NCBI RefSeq assembly: GCF_965229915.1
Contig: NZ_CBDDJZ010000001.1
Location: 5,093,044 to 5,157,043 of the forward strand
Origin: Marinoscillum sp965229915
Lineage (GTDB): Bacteria; Bacteroidota; Bacteroidia; Cytophagales; Cyclobacteriaceae
Length of the DNA stretch: 64,000 nucleotides
Direction of reading: 5' to 3'
The translations under genes were made by a program, and so were the position numbers. Under the pieces are notes generated by a model. It was not told the DNA's origin, made no database searches, and worked only from the letters and a program-made list of their open reading frames with translations. Of the stretch, positions 8,872-16,769 are shown piece by piece (positions within the stretch are counted from its first letter, which is position 1; each line of letters opens with the position of its first letter).

Positions 8872-11046
8872 TCAGTTGATTAAACTTTTCAAGATATCTC
8901 GGATTTCTGTGTGATCAGTCACCCGATATCTCGCAGCAGATGATGTACTACCGACTTTGATGCTATAGGCATCTTTTGGCATGGCCTTGAAGGTGTCTTC
9001 GTCGGTCCAATCATCACCACAGGCCATCACAAAATCAGATGGATACTTGTTGAGCCATACTGCGGCTGCACGACCTTTGTCGATCTCTGAATTTTTTATT
9101 TCCACTACTTTGTTTCCTTCGAGAACTTTCAAGTTCCTGTCGATGGTGATGTATTTCAAGTGACTGGTCAGTTCTCGGGTTCTTGCTTCACCAAGTCCGG
9201 TTTCTACTTTGCGGTAATGCCATACCAATGAGTAATCCTTCTTCTCTATGAAACTTCCCGGCGTTCGATCTACATAGCCGTCCAATACTTTTTGAATTGG
9301 TTCTTTCCAATTGTCGCTAAGCGTGGTAAGCGTTTTGAACTCCTGATCGCGTTCCTTGATCCATACACCATGCTCAGCGATAATTTCTAAATGATATTCC
9401 TTGAGCCATTCAGCGAGCGTTTCTCGTCCTCTTCCACTGATCACTACCACACGGTTTCGCTTGTCATCCGTGAGTTTTTTAAGGATCGTTTTCAATTCTT
9501 TGTCCGGTTTGGAATCATTGGGATCACTAAAGAAACCAACTAAAGTGCCATCATAGTCCAAAAAGATAAGCCGCTTATCTGCAGTATCGTATGATGTCTT
9601 GATTTCGCTTCGAATGTCCTTATCCACAATCTGTGTCTCCAATGCTTTTTGTTCATTTTTGATGAAGCTTAGACGCTCCATAAAGATGTTTACCCAATGG
9701 TGGATGTTGTACCGCTGCAGGGATCGCTGCATGGTGGTCATGGCCGCCATTTGCTTTTTCACAGGCATGGTCAAAGCTTTCTTCAGTGCACTGACCAACT
9801 GATGAATGTCGTTCGGGTTGATCAACAGGGCATCCGATAATTCTTTAGACGCTCCAGCCATTTCACTCAATATCAAGACACCTTTTTTGTCCAACTTACT
9901 GGCAATAAACTCTTTACAGACCAGATTCATGCCATCTCGCATTGGGGTGACGAGTGCTACTTCTGCCATGCGATAAAATGCGGACAAGGCATTGAGGGGA
10001 AATGACCTATAGAAGTAGTGAATGGGTGTCCAGTTGAGTCGTGCATGTTTACCATTGATCCTACCAACCAGAAGATCCACTTCTTCTTTCAATTCTTTGT
10101 ATTTGCCCACTGAATCTCTAGATGGAACAACTACCATCAGCAAAGATACTTTTTCACGGTACTCCTCATTCTCTTCCAGGAATAGTTCAAAAGCTTTCAA
10201 TCGCTGTGGAATTCCCTTAGAGTAGTCTAATCTGTCAATGGATAACACAAGACGCTGGTCACCTACTGAAGTTCGGTATCGTACTTCTCTTGCCAGGGTT
10301 TCGGGTGAAGCCGCCGTGCTGGCATACTTTTCATAATCGATTCCCATTGGTAGGGCATCCACCATGACTTTTCTGTTGTCTACATTGATTTGTCCGTTGC
10401 TGTTGCCCAATCCTGCCAATCTATTTACGGATGATAGGAAGTGACGCATGTCGTCATAGGTGTGAAATCCTAAGAAATCTGCTCCCAACATGCCGTTGAG
10501 AAGCTCTCGTCTCCAAGGCAGCAGCCTGAAGGATTCGTAAGAAGGAAAGGGGATGTGCAGGAAGAATCCGATGCTTGCCTTGGGGGCGTGCTGTCGCAAA
10601 AGTTGGGGAAGAAGTAGCAGCTGGTAATCATGGATCCAGATCGTATCCTCTGGTTCCAGTACCTCCTCAATGGCTTTGGCAAATTTCTTATTGACCTTTT
10701 GATAGGCTCGCCACATCTCATCATCGAAAACTATGTACTGATTGAAGTAGTGGAAGTTTGGCCAGAGCGTCTCATTGCTAAACCCTTCGTAGAAATCCTC
10801 AATTTCAGAAGCTGTGAGAAACACTGGCTTCATGCTTTCCTTTTTCAGGTTTTTAGTGATCTCTTTTTGGTGATCAGATTTGGAGACTGGCATTCCTGGC
10901 CAGCCAATCCAAATATTGTCTCCTTCTTTGTAAATGGAGCCCAAGCCGGTTGCTAAGCCTCCTTCACTTGGTTTGTACTGGAACTTACCGTCCTCTTGAG
11001 ATATTTTTACTGGTAGTCGATTAGATACGATGATCGTTTTGGCCAT
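8872..11046 (-). CDS. Bifunctional trehalose-6-phosphate synthase / trehalose-6-phosphate phosphatase (OtsA-OtsB fusion)
   Basis: This 724-residue protein makes trehalose from UDP-glucose and glucose-6-phosphate in two steps. The GT20 synthase domain covers about residues 1-470 (VSNRLPVKIS at the N terminus, WIHDYQLLLLPQLLRQH, FLHIPFPSYE, LDYSKGIPQRLKAFELFL, DGMNLVCKEF). The HAD-type phosphatase follows: LIFLDYDGTL with nucleophile Asp, VVISGRGRE, AEHGVWIK and GDDWTDEDTF with the metal-binding aspartates. I chose MAKTIIVSNRLPV (ATG at 11046) because it fits the family N terminus; nine more residues are possible upstream. Both sets of catalytic motifs look intact, unlike many plant fusions in which one half is inactive. 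The convergent GH15 gene may act on the product. Confidence 0.93.
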   Translation of the reverse strand: MAKTIIVSNRLPVKISQEDGKFQYKPSEGGLATGLGSIYKEGDNIWIGWPGMPVSKSDHQKEITKNLKKESMKPVFLTASEIEDFYEGFSNETLWPNFHYFNQYIVFDDEMWRAYQKVNKKFAKAIEEVLEPEDTIWIHDYQLLLLPQLLRQHAPKASIGFFLHIPFPSYESFRLLPWRRELLNGMLGADFLGFHTYDDMRHFLSSVNRLAGLGNSNGQINVDNRKVMVDALPMGIDYEKYASTAASPETLAREVRYRTSVGDQRLVLSIDRLDYSKGIPQRLKAFELFLEENEEYREKVSLLMVVVPSRDSVGKYKELKEEVDLLVGRINGKHARLNWTPIHYFYRSFPLNALSAFYRMAEVALVTPMRDGMNLVCKEFIASKLDKKGVLILSEMAGASKELSDALLINPNDIHQLVSALKKALTMPVKKQMAAMTTMQRSLQRYNIHHWVNIFMERLSFIKNEQKALETQIVDKDIRSEIKTSYDTADKRLIFLDYDGTLVGFFSDPNDSKPDKELKTILKKLTDDKRNRVVVISGRGRETLAEWLKEYHLEIIAEHGVWIKERDQEFKTLTTLSDNWKEPIQKVLDGYVDRTPGSFIEKKDYSLVWHYRKVETGLGEARTRELTSHLKYITIDRNLKVLEGNKVVEIKNSEIDKGRAAAVWLNKYPSDFVMACGDDWTDEDTFKAMPKDAYSIKVGSTSSAARYRVTDHTEIRDILKSLIN

Positions 11047-11138
11047 AACTAAAGGTTTACAATAAATATACAACCCTCATTTCATTTTGTTAGATCGGGT
11101 TGTTTTAAGTTACTATTAGTTCTTGATGGGCCGGGGTT

Positions 11139-11942
11139 TTACCCAAAAGTGTTCCTAAGTCTTATTTGAGTCAGTTTGCGCTTGGTGTCTAGCGGGAAGT
11201 CTCCCTTCATCATCCAATCATAAAAGCTAGGTTCTTTTTGTAGGATATCATTAACAGGCTTGCCGCGGTGTTTGCCAAAATTGAATACTTCCACTCCGTC
11301 GTTGTTGAAGACAATTCGCCCAGCCAGATCAACCATTTTTTGGTTGGTGAGTTCGTGCAGGGTGCCCATGTCATTTTCGATGATTCCGATCTCCTCTCCG
11401 AGCAAGTTCTGCACTTTTTCACCGTCGTATTTCTCTATTTGAGACATAAGTACCTCATAGGTGGCCTGGGTGTCGGCAAGAGCACTATGAGCATTTTCGA
11501 GGGTTTTACCGCAGTAAAATTTGTACGCCGCACTGAGGTTTCTTTTTTCCATCAGATGAAAGATCTTCTGAGCATCCACCAATTTTCGATGGTCCACATC
11601 AAAGTCAATGTTGACTCTGAGAAATTCCTCCACTAGCATAGGCACGTCAAATTTGAGAATATTGAATCCCGCAAGATCACAACCCTCCAGCCAAGTGGCC
11701 AGGGACTTACCCACTTGCTTGAAGGTAGGCTCATCTTTTACATCCTCATCATAGATCCCGTGGATCAAACTTGTTTCCAGGGGGATGGGAATGGTAGGAT
11801 TGATTTTACGACATTTCTCTTCAACAGTGCCGTCCGGCATTACTTTGATAAGTGCCATTTCTACAATCCGATCACGTGATATGTTAGTGCCGGTTGTTTC
11901 CAGGTCAAATACTACGAGAGGGTTCTTCAGGTGAAGTTTCAT
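11139..11942 (-). CDS. DnaQ-like 3'-5' exonuclease (DEDDh family)
   Basis: This 267-residue protein carries the three exonuclease motifs of the DNA polymerase III epsilon family: FDLETTG (Exo I, Asp and Glu), NILKFDVPML (Exo II) and HSALADTQAT (Exo III, His and Asp). The C-terminal part (FNFGKHRGKPVNDILQKEPSFYDWMM) resembles the small module seen after the exonuclease in some DnaQ-like and exonuclease X-like proteins. In the Bacteroidota this type is usually separate from the replicative polymerase, so a repair or nucleic-acid turnover role is as likely as proofreading. Its start overlaps the stop of the upstream gene by 4 bases (ATGA), implying a two-gene coupled operon. Confidence 0.85.
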   Translation of the reverse strand: MKLHLKNPLVVFDLETTGTNISRDRIVEMALIKVMPDGTVEEKCRKINPTIPIPLETSLIHGIYDEDVKDEPTFKQVGKSLATWLEGCDLAGFNILKFDVPMLVEEFLRVNIDFDVDHRKLVDAQKIFHLMEKRNLSAAYKFYCGKTLENAHSALADTQATYEVLMSQIEKYDGEKVQNLLGEEIGIIENDMGTLHELTNQKMVDLAGRIVFNNDGVEVFNFGKHRGKPVNDILQKEPSFYDWMMKGDFPLDTKRKLTQIRLRNTFG

Positions 11943-12541
11943 GAAAAGGACTTTAGAGCTTCGAAGAACTGAGCATCCGATACACCAATGCGGTTGAGCA
12001 GTGCTTTAGCTGCTGCTGCATGTTTCGGAAATCGCTTACTGGTGGATTTTACATGGATCTTTTCCGAACCATTGATCACCTGATATCCGTCTTCTAGTTG
12101 TTCCGTTTTTAGTTCCGAGTACTCGATATTTTTGATGTCTTCACGCTCTTTTTTGCCCATCAGTGTGGCTACATTATCACCTTCAAAAAAGAGGAAAGTG
12201 CCTGCTTTTGGAAGGTTATCGGCCAATAGTTCAAATTGGGCAATATACTCCTCGAACGATTGGTAAGGGGCCGGTACATCTTCGTCAATCCGGTGGATGA
12301 GCAATATGTGAATGTCCAGTTGATGGAATAACGCTTTACCATCTGTCAGTTCATCACCTCCTTTGATCAATACGATTGGAGCATCACTAGGTGTAAAGTC
12401 TTCACCCACTGAGTAATAATCAGCGGGTTTGCCAATAACCTCCAATACATGTTGCACAAGACCGTAGATCTTGTTTACTCCGTGGTTTCCACCTATATAT
12501 ATTCTTTGCTTATTCTTTAATAGGTCAGTGTTTATCTGCAT
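11939..12541 (-). CDS. Mur-ligase-like protein with degenerate ATP-binding loop (function unknown)
   Basis: I do not recognise a named family for this 200-residue protein, but it resembles the central domain of Mur ligases of the MurC/Mpl type. The segment RIYIGGNHGVNKIYGLVQHV sits where those enzymes have a GTHGKTT-type P-loop. Further on, IKGGDEL, DIHILLIHRIDEDV and SFEEYIAQFELLADNLP follow the order of their GDE, TNI-DHxD and xSFExYxxxF motifs. The lysine and threonines of the P-loop are replaced (GNHGVNK), so ATP hydrolysis is doubtful. The N- and C-terminal ligase domains are missing. It is translationally coupled to the DnaQ-like gene. The similarity is my reading by eye, not a database match. 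Confidence 0.5.
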   Translation of the reverse strand: MQINTDLLKNKQRIYIGGNHGVNKIYGLVQHVLEVIGKPADYYSVGEDFTPSDAPIVLIKGGDELTDGKALFHQLDIHILLIHRIDEDVPAPYQSFEEYIAQFELLADNLPKAGTFLFFEGDNVATLMGKKEREDIKNIEYSELKTEQLEDGYQVINGSEKIHVKSTSKRFPKHAAAAKALLNRIGVSDAQFFEALKSFS

Positions 12542-12627
12542 GGGTTGTTACGTATAGCTCAAAAATAAAAGAAAAAGGGGGGGAGCCAAACTTTTGTGTG
12601 AGAATGAGCCGTTTTGTTGATGAGGAT

Positions 12628-12636
12628 TTATCCACA
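12628..12636 (+). promoter_or_regulatory. Consensus DnaA box upstream of dnaB
   Basis: TTATCCACA is an exact match to the DnaA box consensus TTATNCACA. It lies 82 bases before the dnaB start and about 55 bases before the putative -7 box. A single box suggests transcriptional control by DnaA and not a replication origin. Confidence 0.5.
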
Positions 12637-12691
12637 TCAAAATAGTTAGTAAGATGTCTGTAAGTTTTTACGAGGTTATAAAGACATCAAC

Positions 12692-12699
12692 TAGGTTTG
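12692..12699 (+). promoter_or_regulatory. Putative Bacteroidota sigma-A -7 box for dnaB
   Basis: TAGGTTTG matches the Bacteroidota -7 consensus TAnnTTTG. A T-rich tract (12665-12669) lies near the expected -33 position. The implied transcript would start about 12 bases before the dnaB ATG. Confidence 0.45.
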
Positions 12700-12717
12700 C
12701 TTTGAGAAAAATATCAC

Positions 12718-14265
12718 ATGGAAGGAACAAACCCATCAACAGTAAAAGGCGGATCAAAAACTAGACGGCTAGCAGTCTCGGACTTGTCGAGGCAACTTGG
12801 CAAAATGCCACCTCAAGCTATAGAGTTAGAAGAGGCCGTTTTGGGGGCTTTAATGCTGGAGAGGGATGCTTTGACCAATGTGATTGAAATTCTGAAGCCA
12901 GATAGCTTCTACAAAGATGCCAATCGGATGATCTTTGAAGCGATCGTTCACCTATTCAATAATAGTGAGCCGGTGGACATCAAAACAGTAGTGCACCAAT
13001 TGCGCAAAGATGGGAATCTCGAAATAGTAGGAGGTGCTTACTACGTGTCTGAGTTAACTACCAAAGTTAACTCAGCTGCTAACATCGAATACCATGCGCG
13101 GATCATTGCGGAGCAGTCCATCAAACGTCAGCTTATTCACATATCCTCCATTATCCAGCAAGATGCTTATGAGGATACGAAAGACGTATTCGATCTACTA
13201 GACAAGGCACAACAGTCTTTGTTTGATGTATCTGAGTCTCATATTCGCAAGAACTTTGATCAGATGAGCTCGCTGATGCATCAGGCGATTCAGGAGATCG
13301 AAGAGCGCAAAAATCAGAAAGACGGATTGACCGGTATTCCAAGTGGGTTTACCGCTTTGGACCGAAACACATCAGGTTGGCAGCGTTCGGATTTGATCAT
13401 TATTGCAGCACGACCGGGTATGGGTAAGACGGCTTTCGTCGTATCAGCACTTCGCAATGCCGCGGTTGATTTTAAAATACCAGTGGCTATTTTTTCTCTG
13501 GAGATGTCCTCAGTTCAGCTAGTTCACAGGATGGTTTCTGGTGAGGCGGAACTGGAGTCAGACAAATTGAGAAAAGGAAACCTGGAAGCCTATGAATGGC
13601 AGCAGTTGATCAGCAAGACCAGCCGTTTGTCTGAGGCTCCAATATTCATTGATGATACACCTGGTCTAAGTATCCTGGAGCTTCGGGCCAAGGCAAGAAG
13701 ACTCGTGGCTCAGCATGGTGTCTCCATTATTGTCATTGACTACTTACAGTTGATGTCGGGAGATCAATCCAAAAACTCTGGAGGTAACCGTGAACAGGAA
13801 ATTGCATCCATCTCCCGGGCATTGAAAGGAATAGCCAAGGAGCTAAACGTTCCAGTCATTGCACTTTCACAGCTGAGTCGTGCTGTGGAGACCCGTGGTG
13901 GAGACAAACGACCGCAGTTATCGGATTTGAGGGAATCAGGATCTATCGAGCAGGATGCAGATATGGTGATGTTCCTTTACCGTCCAGAGTACTACGGCAT
14001 TACTCAGGATGAAAATGGTATGCCACTCCAAGGTGTTGGTCAGGTGATCATTGCTAAGAACCGTCATGGCAAGCTGGAAGATGTGCCATTGAAATTCATT
14101 GGCAAGTTTACCAAGTTTGAAGATCTGGATGCTCCGATGAGCGGTGGTGATAACTATGGCCAGTCATTTCCATCCTCTGGTGGTGGTGCAGGTAATTCTG
14201 ATTTTACCATTACGCTACCAAGTAAGGCCAATAAGAATGATAATGATGAAGGAATGCCCTTCTAG
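12718..14265 (+). CDS. dnaB: Replicative DNA helicase DnaB
   Basis: This 515-residue protein is the hexameric helicase that unwinds DNA at the replication fork. It has the N-terminal DnaB domain (MPPQAIELEEAVLGALMLER) and a RecA-like C-terminal domain with Walker A ARPGMGKTAF (about residues 231-240), Walker B IIVIDYLQLM, and the conserved QEIASISRALKGIAKELNVP and LSDLRESGSIEQDADMV motifs. There is no intein, a common insertion site in this gene. A Gly/Ser-rich tail ends in NDNDEGMPF. The gene has its own upstream region with a DnaA box and a plausible -7 box. The oxidoreductase gene starts 33 bases downstream and may be co-transcribed. Confidence 0.97.
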   Translation: MEGTNPSTVKGGSKTRRLAVSDLSRQLGKMPPQAIELEEAVLGALMLERDALTNVIEILKPDSFYKDANRMIFEAIVHLFNNSEPVDIKTVVHQLRKDGNLEIVGGAYYVSELTTKVNSAANIEYHARIIAEQSIKRQLIHISSIIQQDAYEDTKDVFDLLDKAQQSLFDVSESHIRKNFDQMSSLMHQAIQEIEERKNQKDGLTGIPSGFTALDRNTSGWQRSDLIIIAARPGMGKTAFVVSALRNAAVDFKIPVAIFSLEMSSVQLVHRMVSGEAELESDKLRKGNLEAYEWQQLISKTSRLSEAPIFIDDTPGLSILELRAKARRLVAQHGVSIIVIDYLQLMSGDQSKNSGGNREQEIASISRALKGIAKELNVPVIALSQLSRAVETRGGDKRPQLSDLRESGSIEQDADMVMFLYRPEYYGITQDENGMPLQGVGQVIIAKNRHGKLEDVPLKFIGKFTKFEDLDAPMSGGDNYGQSFPSSGGGAGNSDFTITLPSKANKNDNDEGMPF

Positions 14266-14298
14266 TCTTCCTTGTTGAATCCAAAAATTTTGAACCCC

Positions 14299-15288
14299 AT
14301 GAAATCTTTAGTAATACTGGCCAAAGATTCCAACTACTCCTTGGCACTTGTCAATAAGGCACAACCACATGTTACAGATGGATACTGTTTGGTGAAACTT
14401 AAAGCTGCAGCCCTAAATAGACGGGATTATTGGATCTCAGTAGGTAAATACCCTGGAATCAAAGATGGAATTACGCTTGGGTCTGATGGATGTGGAGAAG
14501 TGACTGATGGACCTGCGGAGTGGATTGGCAAAGAAGTGCTCATCAACCCCAATGTCAACTGGGGAGATAATCCTGAAGTACAAGCTGCCAACTATACGAT
14601 TCTTGGCACTCCTGAGAACGGTACTTTAGCAGAGTATATAGTAGTGCCGGAAGATCGACTGATTGAAAAACCAACGCACCTGACCTCAGAGCAAGGAGCT
14701 GCATTGCCTCTGGCTGGTCTGACGGCTTTTCGTGCCACATTCACCAAGGCTCAGGTATGCAAAGGAGATCGAGTTTTGATCACAGGTATCGGCGGTGGGG
14801 TGTCTCATTTTGCCTTGCAGTTTGCTAAAGCTGTGGGAGCAGAGGTCTATGTGACGAGTAGTAAGGAGGAAAAACTTCAGAAGGCTTCCAAACTGGGAGC
14901 CAAGGCTGGTTTCAACTATCGTGATAAAGACTGGGTAAAACAAGCAGCGGCCCAGGTTGGCAAGTTTGATGCGATTATCGACAGTGCCGGAGGTGATGCC
15001 ATTAATGACTACCTGAAACTCATCAAGCCTGCTGGTAGAATAGTGGTGTACGGTAGCACTACCGGCAAGACGCAAGGGTTTGATCTGTTTAGACTGTTTT
15101 GGTCACAGGTATCTCTGATGGGATCTACCATGGGCAATGATGCAGAATTTCAGGAGATGGTACGTTTTGTCTCTAATCATCAGATCATTCCTGCAGTGGA
15201 TAAGATTTACCCTTTTGATCAGTCAGTGGAGGCTATTCAGTCCATGGCTACCACCGATCAATTTGGGAAAATCGTACTTTCTTTTTAG
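14299..15288 (+). CDS. Zinc-type alcohol dehydrogenase-like / quinone oxidoreductase (MDR superfamily)
   Basis: This 329-residue protein belongs to the medium-chain dehydrogenase/reductase superfamily. It has the N-terminal GroES-like fold (LKAAALNRRDYWISVGKYPG, LGSDGCGEV) and a Rossmann domain with ITGIGGGVSHFALQFAKAVGAEVYVT as the NAD(P)-binding motif. The structural-zinc cysteine cluster of true alcohol dehydrogenases is absent, which favours quinone oxidoreductase or enoyl reductase-like chemistry with NADPH. I prefer the ATG at 14299 (MKSLVILAK) over a TTG at 14272. Its stop codon overlaps that of the convergent histidine kinase. The substrate is unknown. Confidence 0.85.
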   Translation: MKSLVILAKDSNYSLALVNKAQPHVTDGYCLVKLKAAALNRRDYWISVGKYPGIKDGITLGSDGCGEVTDGPAEWIGKEVLINPNVNWGDNPEVQAANYTILGTPENGTLAEYIVVPEDRLIEKPTHLTSEQGAALPLAGLTAFRATFTKAQVCKGDRVLITGIGGGVSHFALQFAKAVGAEVYVTSSKEEKLQKASKLGAKAGFNYRDKDWVKQAAAQVGKFDAIIDSAGGDAINDYLKLIKPAGRIVVYGSTTGKTQGFDLFRLFWSQVSLMGSTMGNDAEFQEMVRFVSNHQIIPAVDKIYPFDQSVEAIQSMATTDQFGKIVLSF

Positions 15289-16592
15289 GCAATCATTCGC
15301 GTGTTAACGGAAATTTTTTCGATAAGGTCTTGTGGCTTAAATGGTTTGGCCAGATAATCATCCATACCTGCAGCATAGCATGCCTCAATATCCTCCTTGA
15401 GAATGGAAGCAGTCAGAGCGATAATCCGTGTTTCATGGTTAGGCACATCATGGCTTTTGGTGATGAATCGAGCTGCATCCAGACCATTCATAATTGGCAT
15501 TTGTACATCCATGAGTATGATGTCATATGTCTTTTTATAGATGGCGTTGATGGCTTCCTGACCATTTTCCACAATGTCGAGCTCCACATCCATATCTTGT
15601 AGTAGTGACTTCACCACCATTTGATTGATCAGGTTGTCTTCAGCCATTAAGATTTTGATATTCGAGAGTTGGTCTATTGAAACAACCTTTTTCGATTTTT
15701 TTACCGCGACGGCTTTGTCTAATTGAACATCAAATTGAAAACTGGAACCATCGCCGAGTTTACTGGTGACATTGATGCTGCCACCATAAAGATCTACCAA
15801 TTGTCTGACAATGCTCAACCCCAGGCCTGTACCTCCATACAATCGTGCAGTTTCATTACCCGCCTGATCATAAGGATTGAAAATGGTCGGTAGATTCTCA
15901 CTCGAAATACCACGACCTGTATCGTTCACTTCTACCTGTAGGCGGTATCCATCATCGTTCGATTCCATTTTTGCAATGACATCTACTCCTCCTGTATTGG
16001 TAAATTTCACTGCATTGCTCACAAGGTTAGATATGATCTGTGAGAAACGTACGGGATCCCCAATCACTTGTTCGTTTACAGAGGGGTGCATGAATGATCG
16101 AAGCTGGATGCCTTTTTTCTGTGCGTTGGACTCAAAGGTAGTTAGTAGTGACTTGATGGTTTCGTACGGGTTGAAGTCAGTCTTTTCGAGCGTGAGTTTA
16201 CCTGCATTGATTTTTGATAAATCCAAAATATCGTTGATGAGCAAATGGAGGTTGCTGGCAGAGTGATTGATTGCTTCGAGGTACTCTCGCTGTTTAGGAG
16301 AGAGATCTGTGGTCAGAAGTATTTCTACTAACCCGATTACCCCATTCATGGGAGTACGTATCTCATGACTCATATTAGATAGGAAGCTGTCCTTTTCTTC
16401 TATGTCTCGCTTGGTTTTATACTCCAGCGACTCCAGTTGTTTTTGGAGTTTGTAACGTTTTTTCCAAGCTGATTTGTTCTCAAGAATCCTTCCCCACAAA
16501 TACATGGTGAACCCTATAGTTGAAATCAGTAGGAGCAGCTGTAATCCATTTAGAGTAAATGTTCCGATCAATTGGTTGAATAAATCAGTCAT
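15285..16592 (-). CDS. Membrane-anchored hybrid sensor histidine kinase/response regulator
   Basis: This 435-residue protein has one N-terminal transmembrane helix (about residues 15-34), a short coiled-coil linker, a HisKA dimerisation domain with the H-box SHEIRTPMNG, an HATPase domain (LVSNAVKFT, NDTGRGIS, GGTGLGLSIV), and a C-terminal receiver domain (KILMAEDNLINQ, phosphoacceptor in ILMDVQMP). There is no recognisable sensor domain and hardly any periplasmic part, so it probably senses through the membrane or a partner, or acts as a phosphorelay hub. No HPt or DNA-binding output gene lies next to it. The neighbouring ammonium transporter fusion is on the same strand upstream, and a functional link is possible but unproven. 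Confidence 0.9.
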   Translation of the reverse strand: MTDLFNQLIGTFTLNGLQLLLLISTIGFTMYLWGRILENKSAWKKRYKLQKQLESLEYKTKRDIEEKDSFLSNMSHEIRTPMNGVIGLVEILLTTDLSPKQREYLEAINHSASNLHLLINDILDLSKINAGKLTLEKTDFNPYETIKSLLTTFESNAQKKGIQLRSFMHPSVNEQVIGDPVRFSQIISNLVSNAVKFTNTGGVDVIAKMESNDDGYRLQVEVNDTGRGISSENLPTIFNPYDQAGNETARLYGGTGLGLSIVRQLVDLYGGSINVTSKLGDGSSFQFDVQLDKAVAVKKSKKVVSIDQLSNIKILMAEDNLINQMVVKSLLQDMDVELDIVENGQEAINAIYKKTYDIILMDVQMPIMNGLDAARFITKSHDVPNHETRIIALTASILKEDIEACYAAGMDDYLAKPFKPQDLIEKISVNTRMIA

Positions 16593-16709
16593 TAGCGTAG
16601 TGGTTTTGGTAATACAAATTTGGTGCAGGGACCAAAACCATACACGAGCGTACTACTTCAATTAAAAATCGCGTGATTTACATGTCGAAATAGGGGATTT
16701 ACCTAAAAC

Positions 16710-16748
16710 CTAAAAAGTCTTCAATCAAATTGATTCAAGACCTTTTAG
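16710..16748 (-). terminator. Probable terminator after the ammonium transporter fusion gene
   Basis: An imperfect hairpin of about 17 pairs with two mismatches (arms around AAGTCTT-C-AATC and GATT-C-AAGAC) lies 22 bases after the stop of the transporter gene, on its strand. The minus strand reads a stem ending in T5, so a rho-independent terminator is plausible. Confidence 0.5.
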
Positions 16749-16769
16749 AAAGCAGTTATTGAACAGTAT

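Noticed and set aside
12628..12636. Replication origin near dnaB
   Set aside because: A single DnaA box and no AT-rich unwinding region, dnaA or dnaN gene in the window.
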